Shown here piece after piece: positions 17,228 through 26,604 of a stretch of DNA of 64,000 nucleotides. Both the position numbers and the translations under genes were made by a program. Position 1 is the first letter of the stretch. Each line of letters opens with the position of its first letter. The stretch spans positions 1 through 64,000 of the forward strand of contig WGOC01000014.1 of NCBI GenBank assembly GCA_016124235.1, in the 5' to 3' direction. The notes under the pieces were generated by a model. The model was not told the DNA's origin. It worked only from the letters and a program-made list of their open reading frames with translations, and did not search any database. Source of the DNA: a bacterium (GTDB lineage Bacteria > Verrucomicrobiota > Verrucomicrobiia > Limisphaerales > RI-55).

Positions 17228-20017
17228 ATGGGTAAAGCTCTGATCATAGCAGAAAAGCCCTCGGTGGCGGGAGATATCGCGAAGGCGCTGGGAGGCTTCA
17301 AGAAGGACAAGGACTTCTTTGAAAGCGACCAATACGTCATTTCGTCGGCGGTGGGCCACCTGCTCGAGCTCGCCGTACCCGAGGAATTCGAAATCAAACG
17401 CGGCAAATGGTCGTTCGACAAACTGCCGCACATGCCGCCGCGGTTTGAACTCAATCCGATCACCAAATCGGAATCCCGGCTCAAGGTTTTGCAAAAACTG
17501 ATCAAGCGGAAAGACGTCGAAGAAATCATCAACGCCTGTGACGCCGGCCGCGAGGGTGAATTGATCTTCCGCAACATCGTGGGATTTACGCGAGCCAAGC
17601 AACCGATCAAACGACTGTGGTTGCAGTCGATGACGCCAACCGCGATCCGCGATGGGTTTGCGCATTTGCGCTCCGATCAACAAATGCGACCGCTGGCCGA
17701 CGCGTCCGTCTGCCGTTCCGAAGCCGACTGGCTGGTCGGTATTAATGGCACGCGAGCAATGACGGCCTTCAACTCGAAGACCGGCGGATTTCACCTGACG
17801 ACGGTCGGCCGCGTTCAGACACCGACATTAGCCATCGTCGTCGAGCGTGAGCAATTGATCCGCAAATTCGTTTCGCGCGATTATTGGGAACTGCACGGAT
17901 CGTTCGCGGCCGCCAAAGGCGTTTATCCCGGCCGCTGGTTTGACGAAAAGTTTTCCAAAGGCGACAGCAAAGACTCCGAGCTGCGCGCCGAACGCATTTG
18001 GGACAAGTCGAAAGCGGACGCCATCAAAGCGAAGTGCGAAGGCAAACCGGGCGTCGTCACCGAGGAAAGCAAGCCCAGCACGTCGATTTCGCCGCTGCTT
18101 TATGATTTGACCAGTCTGCAACGCGAGGCCAACGGGCGGTTTGGGTTCAGCGCCAAAAACACACTCGGTCTGGCGCAGGCGCTTTATGAAAAGCACAAGG
18201 TCCTGACCTATCCGCGAACGGATTCCCGCGCATTGCCGGAGGATTACATCGGCACGGTCAAGAAGACCATGGAGGCGCTGGGCGATACCCAATACGCAAA
18301 CTTTGCGGGCAAGATTCTTCAGCAAGGCTGGGTTCATCCGAACAAACGCATTTTCAATAACGCCAAGGTCAGCGACCACTTTGCGATCATCCCGACCGGC
18401 GTGGTGCCGAAGAATCTGAGCGAACCCGAGCAGAAGCTTTACGATCTAGTCACGAAGCGCTTTCTCGCGATTTTTTATCCGGCGGCGGAGTTCCTGGTAA
18501 CAACGCGCATCACGCGCGTCGAAGGCGAGGCGTTCAAGACCGAAGGCAAAGTGCTCGTGAAACCCGGTTGGTTGGAGGTTTACGGCAAGGAAGCCTCCTC
18601 GGAAGACGCGGCGACTTTGGTGCCCGTAGAGCAAAACGAGTCTGTCCGCACCAGCGAAGTCGAAATCAAGGCAAACGTCACCAAACCACCGCCGCGTTAC
18701 ACGGAAGCGACGCTCCTTTCCGCCATGGAAAGTGCCGGCAAATTGGTCGACGACGAGGAACTGCGGGAAGCCATGAGCGAACGGGGCCTCGGCACGCCTG
18801 CCACCCGCGCGGCCATCATCGAAGGTTTGATTTCCGAGCAATACATTCTCCGCGAACAACGCGAACTGCGACCGACGGCCAAGGCGTTTTCTCTCATCAC
18901 GCTGTTGAGCGGTCTGGGCGTCGAGACGCTCACCAAGCCGGAGATGACCGGCAACTGGGAGTATCAACTCAAGCAGATGGAGCGCGGCGAGTTGCAACGC
19001 GACGAGTTCATGACGGAGATTCGTGAATTGACGGAAGACATCGTCAGTCGCGCAAAGCGGTACGAGCACGACACGATTCCGGGCGACTTCGGCAAGCTGT
19101 CGGTTCCCTGCCCGAAATGCGGCGGCGAAATTCACGAGAACTACAAAAAGTTCCAGTGCCGGAATTGTGATTTCGCGTTGTGGAAGATCGCGGCGGGACG
19201 GCAATACGAGCCGGCGGAAATCGAGACGTTGATTCGCGAAAAGCAAGTCGGACCGCTCCAAGGCTTCCGCAGCAAACAAGGTTTTCCGTTCGCAGCCGTC
19301 GTCAAGCTGACGCCGGAATTTGAGGCGAAGTTCGATTTCGGTGATGATAAAAAAGAAAACGGTGAAGCCGAGGAAATCGACTTCACCGGCAAGGAACCGG
19401 TCGGCAAATGTCCGAAGTGCGGGTCCAACGTTTTTGAGAATGGAATGAACTACGTGTGTGAAAAGGCCGCCGGCGCCGAACGCACCTGCGATTTCAAAAC
19501 CGGGTCGATTATTCTGCAGCAGGCGATCGACAAAGTGCAGATCGGGAAGTTGCTCAGCGAGGGCAAGACGGATCTGCTGAAGGGCTTTGTTTCGAAGAAG
19601 ACCGGTCGAAAGTTCGAGGCGTTCCTCAAGCTCGACAAGGGCAAGGTGGGATTTGAATTTGCCCCGCGCGAAAAGAAAGCCGGTGCCCGTGCCAAGAAGG
19701 AAGCCACTCCCGAAGTGAAGCTGGATTTCACCGGTCAAACACCGGTTGGTAAATGCCCGAAGTGCAAAGGCAACGTGTTCGAATCAGAAACCGATTACAT
19801 CTGCGAAAATTCGCAGCGTGAGGCGAAGCGATGCACGTTCAAGACGGGCAAGATCATTTGCAGTCTGCCGATCGATCGTGAGCAGGCGGCCAAGCTCCTC
19901 AAAGACGGCAAGACCGACGTGCTCGACAAATTCATCAGCAAAGCCGGCAAACCATTCAAGGCGCAGCTCGTCGTTCAGGAAAAAGGCAAGGTCGGGTTCG
20001 AGTTTCCGGAGAGTTGA
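17228..20017 (+). CDS. topB: Type IA DNA topoisomerase (topoisomerase III-like) with three C-terminal zinc-ribbon repeats
   Basis: A 929-residue protein. The Toprim domain is at the N-terminus (ALIIAEKPSVAGDIAKALGG, then DAGREGELIFR), followed by the gate domains (TTVGRVQTPTLAIVVERE). The catalytic tyrosine is in LTYPRTDSRALPE (Tyr 328), and RGLGTPATRAAIIEGL follows. The IAEKPS start and the GRVQTPTLA block favour TopB over TopA. The C-terminus (about 615-929) carries three CPKC-containing modules, each followed by a KGFVSKKTGRKFEA-type repeat; the first and best zinc ribbon is CPKCGGEIH with CRNC. It relaxes or decatenates DNA by single-strand passage. It stands 180 bases after polA. Confidence 0.92.
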   Translation: MGKALIIAEKPSVAGDIAKALGGFKKDKDFFESDQYVISSAVGHLLELAVPEEFEIKRGKWSFDKLPHMPPRFELNPITKSESRLKVLQKLIKRKDVEEIINACDAGREGELIFRNIVGFTRAKQPIKRLWLQSMTPTAIRDGFAHLRSDQQMRPLADASVCRSEADWLVGINGTRAMTAFNSKTGGFHLTTVGRVQTPTLAIVVEREQLIRKFVSRDYWELHGSFAAAKGVYPGRWFDEKFSKGDSKDSELRAERIWDKSKADAIKAKCEGKPGVVTEESKPSTSISPLLYDLTSLQREANGRFGFSAKNTLGLAQALYEKHKVLTYPRTDSRALPEDYIGTVKKTMEALGDTQYANFAGKILQQGWVHPNKRIFNNAKVSDHFAIIPTGVVPKNLSEPEQKLYDLVTKRFLAIFYPAAEFLVTTRITRVEGEAFKTEGKVLVKPGWLEVYGKEASSEDAATLVPVEQNESVRTSEVEIKANVTKPPPRYTEATLLSAMESAGKLVDDEELREAMSERGLGTPATRAAIIEGLISEQYILREQRELRPTAKAFSLITLLSGLGVETLTKPEMTGNWEYQLKQMERGELQRDEFMTEIRELTEDIVSRAKRYEHDTIPGDFGKLSVPCPKCGGEIHENYKKFQCRNCDFALWKIAAGRQYEPAEIETLIREKQVGPLQGFRSKQGFPFAAVVKLTPEFEAKFDFGDDKKENGEAEEIDFTGKEPVGKCPKCGSNVFENGMNYVCEKAAGAERTCDFKTGSIILQQAIDKVQIGKLLSEGKTDLLKGFVSKKTGRKFEAFLKLDKGKVGFEFAPREKKAGARAKKEATPEVKLDFTGQTPVGKCPKCKGNVFESETDYICENSQREAKRCTFKTGKIICSLPIDREQAAKLLKDGKTDVLDKFISKAGKPFKAQLVVQEKGKVGFEFPES

Positions 20018-20023
20018 GATTTC

Positions 20024-20080
20024 GGCTGCGCGGCAGCACCGCCCTACCGAACTTGGTAGGGCGGACCTGCCGGTCCGCCG
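20024..20080. repeat. TAGGGCGG hairpin repeat, copy A
   Basis: The nested hairpins GCCCTACC-GAACT-TGGTAGGGC and GGACC-TGCC-GGTCC lie directly after the topB stop. The reverse complement is nearly identical to 29666-29722 over about 57 bases. It could also end topB transcription, although no T-run follows. Confidence 0.75.
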
Positions 20081-20164
20081 AAACCGAATTACCGTCGACT
20101 TTGAGTTCTGGGCACGCGAATCGGGACCGAATGCCGATTTTTCAACGCGAGTTTCTCGAGAGTG

Positions 20165-21130
20165 ATGGACCCTCAATCGAAGACGGCAAAACAGAGACCC
20201 GACAGCTTGGTCGGTGCATTTCTCACGCACCTCGCGACGGATCGTGGCGCTTCGGAATATACGCAGCGCAATTACACCCAGGCGTTGAACGAATTCGCCG
20301 CCTGGCATCAGACCGAGCGCAAGGGCGCGCCCGACTGGCTTGCGTTGGAACGCGATGATTTCCGCGCGTACCTTCGCTACCTCGGACGTAAGAATCTCGG
20401 GCGTGCGGCGATTCAATTACGCTTTTCCGCGTTGCGTACTTTCTATCGGTTTCTCGTCCGCCGCGGCGATTTGACCGCCTCGCCCATTCGGGGATTGAGC
20501 CTGCCGAAGCTGGCCAAGCGCTTACCAAAGTTTCTGACGGTTGATCAATTGGTCGCGCTTTTGGCAGCCCCATTGCAACCGCTGACCGTAAAGGAAGACA
20601 AGCCGAAGGGACGCCCGATCGAAGCCGCAACGTGTTATCGCGACGTGGCCATTCTCGAAACGATTTATTCGTGCGGCCTGCGTATCAGCGAGCTTTGCGC
20701 ATTGAAGGTCGCCGACATCAACGCTGCCGAACAACTGGTGCGCGTCTTGGGTAAGGGACGCAAGGAACGGCAGGTGCCGATCGGTGAGCCAGCTTTGCAA
20801 GCGATCGAGCAATATTGGAGTTGTCTGAAAACGTCGTCGGGCGCGAATGATCCGGTGTTTCAGGGGGCCGGAACGGACGGCCGTGCCTTGCAACCGCGCA
20901 TCATCCAACGCCGCCTCAAGCAGCATTTGATCAATGCCGGGCTCGATCCAAATCTCACACCGCACAAACTCCGGCACAGCTACGCCACGCATTTGTTAAA
21001 CGCGGGTGCCGATTTGCGGAGCGTTCAGGAATTGCTCGGGCACGCTCATCTGGCGACCACCCAGGTTTATACGCACGTCACGACGGATCGACTGAAGAAG
21101 GTCTATGACGAAGCGCATCCGCGAGCGTAG
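20165..21130 (+). CDS. xerC: Tyrosine recombinase, XerC/XerD type
   Basis: A 321-residue site-specific recombinase (the GTG at 20162 is an alternative start). The N-terminal SAM-like core-binding domain covers about 15-105 (FLTHLATDRGASEYTQRNY). The catalytic domain has all expected residues: Arg in CGLRISELCAL, Lys in LGKGRKERQVPIG, HxxR in PHKLRHSYATHLL, His in ELLGHAHL and the nucleophile Tyr in TTQVYTHV. Length and the HLATTQVYTHV ending fit chromosomal XerC/XerD, which resolves chromosome dimers at dif, rather than a phage integrase. An insertion in the catalytic domain (KEDKPKGRPIEAAT) resembles other verrucomicrobial and planctomycete Xer proteins. I cannot decide between XerC and XerD from sequence alone. 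Confidence 0.85.
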   Translation: MDPQSKTAKQRPDSLVGAFLTHLATDRGASEYTQRNYTQALNEFAAWHQTERKGAPDWLALERDDFRAYLRYLGRKNLGRAAIQLRFSALRTFYRFLVRRGDLTASPIRGLSLPKLAKRLPKFLTVDQLVALLAAPLQPLTVKEDKPKGRPIEAATCYRDVAILETIYSCGLRISELCALKVADINAAEQLVRVLGKGRKERQVPIGEPALQAIEQYWSCLKTSSGANDPVFQGAGTDGRALQPRIIQRRLKQHLINAGLDPNLTPHKLRHSYATHLLNAGADLRSVQELLGHAHLATTQVYTHVTTDRLKKVYDEAHPRA

Positions 21131-21139
21131 GCTGCCGGC

Positions 21140-22549
21140 TCAGGCAAGTTGCAGGTTCGATTTTCCCTTTGGCAAATCGAAGCACACCGTCACCTTGTCA
21201 CCCGCGAGACACCACGTGCCGTTCGTCAGATCTTTCGTCGTCGCAACTTTCTTCAGCGGCTCACCACCGGCGCCGGTTGAGATTTTTCGAACCTCGCTGT
21301 TTGCCACGATTTGAACCGTGAACAGCGGACACGCATACGGCGCGTGGAAATCGACCTGGTTCTCATGCCGTTCGACGCGGGTCAGTTCCTTCGCCGCCCA
21401 GTACCGCGAAAGTTCGGCCAGCTTCATCCAGTGGAGTTGATCGCCATAATGCTCGTGCAACCGGCCAACCACCGTTTTGAAGATTTCGAATCCCAGCTCG
21501 CGGCCGAGCCAATAGATGCCCGTCCAGTGCCCAAGCATCATCGCCGGCTCATCGCGCTTGATGATATCCACCACGCGGCCGGACTTGCCGTCGGCGGAAA
21601 TGAATTTGTCGGGGCCACCGGGCGGTGTGTTGTCCCAACCACCGGTCCAGTCGCTTGTGCAGGCAATCACACTCACCACACATCGCGGATCGTCGGAGTC
21701 CAGATCACTGGCGTATTCCACGCGCGGCGCGACACTCTCGTTACCTTCTGAAAAAGCGTGCCGGAAATAGTGCGGAATCTCGGCGCCATACACATCACGA
21801 ACCGACTGGAGCGTCGCCCGTGAAAGCTCGGGCAGCGCCTTGTTGCCAAAGCCACCCGGGGTCGTGATTCCTTCACAAGGCAATCCGACGTTCTTCAGGA
21901 TGTTCAACGCGTAATCCATGTACGCGGCGATCTCGTCCGCGCTGCGGCCGGTCGTCCAATCCCAGTTTTCAAAATACTTCAACGAAATCTCGGGATACGG
22001 CTGGCCGGTCTTCAAATCGATCACGCGCGTGTGGGTCACCATTTCCGGGTGAATATCCCAGTTGGGTGCCATGAGTTCGCGGACGAGCTTGATGCTGTCC
22101 TGCAATTCTTGATGCGACCAACCGGGCAATACACGGTCCACCCGACCGACGCACGCTGGATACGGCACGATGCTGTATTTGCCCTTCACACCATTCTCAG
22201 CGCACCACTCACCAAACTTGCGGACGAAGCTGTCGGGAATTTCCGGCGACCAGCTTTTCCAGTCGCGATGGTAAGCGTCGTTCTTGCCGCCCCAAGCCGC
22301 GTCGAACTGCGGAATGGAAAACCGGTTCAAGTTCACCAAGCACGTAGAATCGTCGATGATCATGCCGATCGGCACGCGGCCGCGCGGAATGATCACGGTC
22401 ACGTCGTTGGATTTCTTTGGGCGATCACCGGCGGATTGAGCCAACAGCGAAAAAGCACCACCAGCGAGTGCGGCAGCCGTCATTCCGCGGGCGGTCTGGT
22501 CCAAAAATCGGCGACGAGAAACGGGGGATTGGGTGGATTCGTGAGACAT
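21140..22549 (-). CDS. Tat-exported protein with polysaccharide-deacetylase-like features
   Basis: A 469-residue protein with a twin-arginine leader (SRRRFLDQTARGMTAAALAG). The mature part begins with IGMIIDDSTCLVNL, a D-D motif after a beta strand like that of NodB-type polysaccharide deacetylases. It continues with KYSIVPYP, IHPEMVTHTRVIDL (His-x3-His-like) and GITTPGGFGNKALPE. These are consistent with a deacetylase-type TIM-like barrel, but the match is loose and metal binding is not certain. The last 80 residues form a separate beta-rich tail. The gene is tail-to-tail with xerC, 9 bases apart. Function otherwise unknown. Confidence 0.6.
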   Translation of the reverse strand: MSHESTQSPVSRRRFLDQTARGMTAAALAGGAFSLLAQSAGDRPKKSNDVTVIIPRGRVPIGMIIDDSTCLVNLNRFSIPQFDAAWGGKNDAYHRDWKSWSPEIPDSFVRKFGEWCAENGVKGKYSIVPYPACVGRVDRVLPGWSHQELQDSIKLVRELMAPNWDIHPEMVTHTRVIDLKTGQPYPEISLKYFENWDWTTGRSADEIAAYMDYALNILKNVGLPCEGITTPGGFGNKALPELSRATLQSVRDVYGAEIPHYFRHAFSEGNESVAPRVEYASDLDSDDPRCVVSVIACTSDWTGGWDNTPPGGPDKFISADGKSGRVVDIIKRDEPAMMLGHWTGIYWLGRELGFEIFKTVVGRLHEHYGDQLHWMKLAELSRYWAAKELTRVERHENQVDFHAPYACPLFTVQIVANSEVRKISTGAGGEPLKKVATTKDLTNGTWCLAGDKVTVCFDLPKGKSNLQLA

Positions 22550-22653
22550 AACGTTGGTGATGTTTTTGATTCACCACTCAGAACTGCGTCGGGGCAAGCG
22601 GGAAATCGCGCTTTGACTGATCGTAAGATCGTTCCCAATCTTCTAACGAAGCA

Positions 22654-23145
22654 ATGAAACGAAGTGATCGCAGCATCGCCATATTGCGTCGTGGGGCTAT
22701 CGCGATTGCAGCCTTCGTTGCTCTGCTCGCGTCTTCGGTTCATCTTCTACGGTCGAATTCAGGCGACGTTGTTGAATGGATGGTAAAAGAAACGACCGAG
22801 TACGGTGGTCGGCCCAATACCAACATTACACCAAGCAGAATTGATGGGCGATGGCATGTGAAGCGGGATAGAAATGGGTTCGAAGCGAAGGTTTTCAACT
22901 CTGAATTCTCGTCGGTAAATACGGCGTTGCGCCAAATTTTCGGCACTCCGCTACAATCGAGAACGAACAGTTCAGAGGAAGGTCCGCGCTATAGCCTCTG
23001 GGCCGCGAAAGATGTCGGCGTAGCCATAATTTTCACCGACCGCACCAACCACCTGGAAATCTCGTGCGTTCGAGGACTTCACGGCCTGAGCGAGATGATG
23101 GACGAAATGGAAAAGCCTTGGTGGAAGAAGATTAAGCTTTGGTAA
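22654..23145 (+). CDS. Hypothetical protein with N-terminal membrane anchor
   Basis: 163 residues. A single hydrophobic segment at about 13-32 (RRGAIAIAAFVALLASSVHLL) is followed by a soluble domain rich in charged and aromatic residues, ending MEKPWWKKIKLW. There is no recognised motif. It is probably anchored in the inner membrane with the domain outside. It is divergent from the Tat-exported gene at 22549 (104-base spacer) and converges on argB. The coding strand is somewhat AT-richer than its neighbours. Confidence 0.6.
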   Translation: MKRSDRSIAILRRGAIAIAAFVALLASSVHLLRSNSGDVVEWMVKETTEYGGRPNTNITPSRIDGRWHVKRDRNGFEAKVFNSEFSSVNTALRQIFGTPLQSRTNSSEEGPRYSLWAAKDVGVAIIFTDRTNHLEISCVRGLHGLSEMMDEMEKPWWKKIKLW

Positions 23146-23159
23146 AGTGACCGACCGCT

Positions 23160-24035
23160 CTACCCCACCACCTCCGTGCCCACGCCCTTGTCTGTGAAAA
23201 TCTCCAAGAGCACCGAGTGCTGCAACCGCCCATCGATGAAGGCGACCTTCTTGACTCCCGCTTGAACAGCTTCGATCGCGCTGTCCACCTTCGGGATCAT
23301 GCCTTTGTCGATCACGCCCGTCCGCTTCAGATCGCCCACTTCGCTTACCTGAAGGTGCGAGATCAACGATGACGGATCTGTGAAATCGCGCAACAACCCG
23401 GGCACGTCGCTCATGAAAAACAAACGCCGGGCTTTGAGCGCGATCGCCATTTGCGCGGCCGCCACGTCGGCGTTGCAATTGTAAATGTGGCCGTCCTCGC
23501 CGCGCGCCGTCGGGCTGACCACCGGTGTGATGCTGCGCCGAATGCATTCGCGGACCGGCTCCAGATTGACTGCCGTCACTTCGCCGACGAAACCGATATC
23601 GAGCTCCTGACCATCCGCCGTTTTCAAATACTTCTTCCGACACGTGAATATTTCCGTGCCCGAAAACCCCTTCGCCTTGCCGCCCAGCTTAGTGATCATC
23701 TCCACGATCTCTGGGTTGATCTCGCGCGAAAGCACACGTTCGACGACTTCAACACTTTCTTCCGTGGTTTGGCGTTGGCCTTGAACGAACTCGGTTTTCA
23801 AACCCGAAGCATCCAACTCCCGCGTGATCGCCTTGCCGCCGCCATGAACCACCACCGGGTTGATGCCGACCGCCTCGAGAAACACGACGTCGCGCGCGAC
23901 CGCGCTGCGCACTTCCGCGTCCGGCGAATCCATGAAACTGCCGCCGTATTTCACGACGAACGTCTGGCTGCGGAATCGTTGAATGTAGGGCAGCGCTTCG
24001 AGAAGTGTGGCGGCTTTGTCGATCAGGTTTTGCAT
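23160..24035 (-). CDS. argB: Acetylglutamate kinase
   Basis: A 291-residue enzyme that phosphorylates N-acetyl-L-glutamate in arginine synthesis. The motifs fit the amino-acid kinase fold: VVKYGGSFM, INPVVVHGGGKAIT and the C-terminal GTEVVG. The N-terminal helix (QNLIDKAATLLEALPYIQRF) is the extension typical of arginine-sensitive, hexameric NAGKs, so feedback inhibition is likely. It lies 9 bases downstream of argJ in the same direction, forming an argJB operon. Confidence 0.95.
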   Translation of the reverse strand: MQNLIDKAATLLEALPYIQRFRSQTFVVKYGGSFMDSPDAEVRSAVARDVVFLEAVGINPVVVHGGGKAITRELDASGLKTEFVQGQRQTTEESVEVVERVLSREINPEIVEMITKLGGKAKGFSGTEIFTCRKKYLKTADGQELDIGFVGEVTAVNLEPVRECIRRSITPVVSPTARGEDGHIYNCNADVAAAQMAIALKARRLFFMSDVPGLLRDFTDPSSLISHLQVSEVGDLKRTGVIDKGMIPKVDSAIEAVQAGVKKVAFIDGRLQHSVLLEIFTDKGVGTEVVG

Positions 24036-24044
24036 GGTTCGATT

Positions 24045-25385
24045 CTATCCTCCGAGTGACGCCGGGTCGGCGACGTCGCCTTTGTTGAATTCCACGTATT
24101 CCTCGGTCAGGTCGCTGGCGTACATGATCGCGGAACCTTTGCCGAGGTTAAGCCGGATGTGCAGATCAAATTCCTTCGGCGCGGCTGCTGCGCAGAGTTC
24201 CTTGAATGTCGCACGGGTGGGCTGGCCGCGCTTGAGGCTCCAGACAACCTTCCGGCTGCCGGGCGCGCTGTAGCCGATGTCCACCTTTTCCTCGACGATG
24301 GTCGCCGCCGAATAACCGAGCGCATCAATGATCCGGCCCCAATTGGGATCGCCACCCAGCCAACTTGTTTTCACGAGTGCTGAATTGGCGACGGCCCGCG
24401 CGGCCGCGTCGGCATCTTTCAACGTTTTGGCCCCATCGACGCGAACGGTGACAAACCGCGTTACACCTTCGCCGTCCTTCACAATCATCTGCGCGAGTTG
24501 CAGGCAGACGTGGTTGAGGGCGGCCTGGAAATTCGTTAAGTCAGGGCTCAGCGGGAGCTTCGCCCCGCCAGTCAATGGTTTGTTGCCGGCGAGGCCGTTG
24601 GCGAGAACGAGCACGGTGTCGTTGGTGCTCATGTCACCGTCGACGGTGATGCGGTTAAAGCTCAGCGCAACGGCTTCATTCAGGCAGCGCTGCAATGTTT
24701 TGGAATCAATCGCAGCGTCCGTGGTGATGAAACTGAGCATCGTGGCGTGAAGCGGCAACGTGGCCGGCCGTTTCCCGGTCGGGCTCATGCCCGGATGAAT
24801 CATGCCGGCGCCCTTGCACATCCCACCGATGCGTACGGACTTGCCCCCGATCTTGAACTCAACGGCAATCTGCTTCGGTCGCGTATCGCTCGTCATGATT
24901 GCTTCGGCAGCGTGCGCCGCCGATTCCGATTCGTTGTTCAATAACGTGGCAGCTTCGACGATTCCGGCGCGCACGTTGTCCATCGGCATCTTAACCCCGA
25001 TACGGCCGGTCGAGCCAACGAACACCGATCCGACCGGGAGCTTCAACGCCGCTTCGGTGAACGCCGCCATCTCGCGCGCGTCCTTCATACCCTGGCGACC
25101 GGTGCAGGCGTTGGCGTTGCCCGAATTCACCACGATGGCGCGGGCCCGGCCCTTCTTGATCCGCTCCAGACAGACTTTCACCGGCGCGGCACACACCTGA
25201 TTCGTGGTGAATAGGCCGGCCACAGCGCAGGGAGCCTCGGAGACGATCAACGCGAGGTCGCGTTTCTGGCCTTTGTTCGAGCCTTTGCCCGTACCCAGGC
25301 GTTTGATGTCGCAAAAAACGCCGGCGCTTTGAAAGCCCTTTGGCGCGTTGACGGATCCATCGACAGGTTTGAATCGGAATCTCAT
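24045..25385 (-). CDS. argJ: Bifunctional ornithine acetyltransferase / N-acetylglutamate synthase
   Basis: A 446-residue ArgJ. Conserved blocks: KRDLALIVSEAPCAVAGLFT, VVNSGNANACTGRQG, GSTGRIGVKMP, KGAGMIHPGM, HATMLSFITTDAAI, then DGDMSTNDTVLVLANG and the C-terminal VEFNKGDVADP-type tail. The enzyme self-cleaves before Thr in the A-T-M-L motif and cycles acetyl groups between ornithine and glutamate. Between the usual GMIHP and ATML an extra stretch of about a dozen residues (GMSPTGKRPATLPLH) is present, which I do not expect in typical ArgJ. It is the first gene of the argJB operon, divergent from transaldolase. Confidence 0.95.
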   Translation of the reverse strand: MRFRFKPVDGSVNAPKGFQSAGVFCDIKRLGTGKGSNKGQKRDLALIVSEAPCAVAGLFTTNQVCAAPVKVCLERIKKGRARAIVVNSGNANACTGRQGMKDAREMAAFTEAALKLPVGSVFVGSTGRIGVKMPMDNVRAGIVEAATLLNNESESAAHAAEAIMTSDTRPKQIAVEFKIGGKSVRIGGMCKGAGMIHPGMSPTGKRPATLPLHATMLSFITTDAAIDSKTLQRCLNEAVALSFNRITVDGDMSTNDTVLVLANGLAGNKPLTGGAKLPLSPDLTNFQAALNHVCLQLAQMIVKDGEGVTRFVTVRVDGAKTLKDADAAARAVANSALVKTSWLGGDPNWGRIIDALGYSAATIVEEKVDIGYSAPGSRKVVWSLKRGQPTRATFKELCAAAAPKEFDLHIRLNLGKGSAIMYASDLTEEYVEFNKGDVADPASLGG

Positions 25386-25576
25386 TGGTTCAATCGTTCC
25401 GGCGAAGTGAACCAGTAAAATTTCCGGGAATCAACGATGACAGATTCGCAATCGCTCGGAAACGTCCGGAATTGCCCATAATATTTAACCAGTATTTTTC
25501 GAAGCGACGTATTGCGGACGACCCGCATCCCGGCTTAAGTTTCGACAGTTAAAGACGATAGAATCCAAATCAAATT

Positions 25577-26557
25577 ATGAGTGATACGACCACTTTGGAA
25601 TCCCCTGCCACCACCGGCCTGAGTCAGCTCGATCAGTTGAAGAAAATGACCGTCGTCGTCGCCGATACCGGCGATTTCGGCACCATGAAGAAATACGCAC
25701 CGCGGGATGCGACCACAAATCCCAGTCTCATTTTCAAGGCCGCGCAAATGCCCGAATACGCCGACCTGGTTGATTCGGTGATTCGCGACAACAAGGATGC
25801 GGGAACCGACCGGATCATCGACAATCTGCTGGTCGCCTTCGGCAAGGAGATTTTGAAGATCATTCCGGGCCGGGTTTCGACGGAAGTGGATTCGCGGCTG
25901 TCGTTTGATGTCGCCGGCACCATTTACAAGGCCCGTGAGATCATCGCCCTTTACGAACATTCGGGCATCAGCCGGGAGCGCATCCTCATTAAGATCGCGT
26001 CCACTTGGGAAGGCATTTGCGCCGCGAGCCGGCTCCAGGAGATGGGCATCAATTGCAATCTCACGTTGCTCTTCTCGCTCGCGCAGGCGGTGGCCTGTGC
26101 CGAGGCCGGCGTAAAACTCATCTCGCCCTTTGTCGGGCGCATTCTTGACTGGCACAAAAAGAACGCTGGCAAGGACTTTGCCCCGGCGGATGATCCGGGC
26201 GTGAACTCGGTGAAACAAATTTACACCTACTACAAAAAATTCGGGCACGCGACCGAAGTGATGGGCGCCAGTTTCCGTAATGTGGGAGAAATCCAGGAAC
26301 TGGCCGGTTGCGATCTACTGACCATCAGTCCGGATTTGTTGGGTGAACTTCAGGCCAGCAAGGCACCGCTCGCGCAGAAGCTTTCCGAGGAAGCGGCCGC
26401 CAAGGCAGACGTCAAAGCCCTGCGCCTGAACGAACAATCCTTCCGTTGGATGCTCAATGAAGACGCAATGGCCACGGAAAAAACGGCCGAAGGCATCCGC
26501 AACTTCACGAAAGATACGCTCAAGTTGGAGCAGTTGATCGCCGGTAAAGTGAAGTAA
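25577..26557 (+). CDS. tal: Transaldolase
   Basis: A 326-residue transaldolase of the non-oxidative pentose phosphate pathway. It transfers a dihydroxyacetone unit between sedoheptulose 7-phosphate and glyceraldehyde 3-phosphate. Motifs: DATTNPSLI, the Schiff-base lysine in [26 protein letters not shown] and [10 protein letters not shown]. Length and the TWEG block fit the classical TalA/TalB subfamily. It is monocistronic, followed by a good terminator, and lies near a ribose-type importer and a 6-phosphogluconolactonase-like gene, so pentose metabolism clusters here. Confidence 0.95.
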   Translation: MSDTTTLESPATTGLSQLDQLKKMTVVVADTGDFGTMKKYAPRDATTNPSLIFKAAQMPEYADLVDSVIRDNKDAGTDRIIDNLLVAFGKEILKIIPGRVSTEVDSRLSFDVAGTIYKAREIIALYEHSGISRERILIKIASTWEGICAASRLQEMGINCNLTLLFSLAQAVACAEAGVKLISPFVGRILDWHKKNAGKDFAPADDPGVNSVKQIYTYYKKFGHATEVMGASFRNVGEIQELAGCDLLTISPDLLGELQASKAPLAQKLSEEAAAKADVKALRLNEQSFRWMLNEDAMATEKTAEGIRNFTKDTLKLEQLIAGKVK

Positions 26558-26572
26558 TCCAGTTAAGAATCC

Positions 26573-26604
26573 AAACCGGAGTGGCGCGACGCTGCTCCGG
26601 TTTT
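26573..26604. terminator. Terminator between convergent tal and sugar-ABC permease genes
   Basis: The stem AAACCGGAG (26573-26581) with CTCCGGTTT (26595-26603), followed by T residues. It lies 15 bases after the tal stop and touches the stop codon of the permease on the other strand. The A/T-flanked stem could serve both directions. Confidence 0.75.

Noticed and set aside
18446-19738. 430-codon open frame antisense to topB
   Set aside because: It mirrors the codon pattern of topB, has no start context, and its product is a low-information Leu/Phe/Arg-rich string. GC-rich coding DNA often gives such antisense frames.
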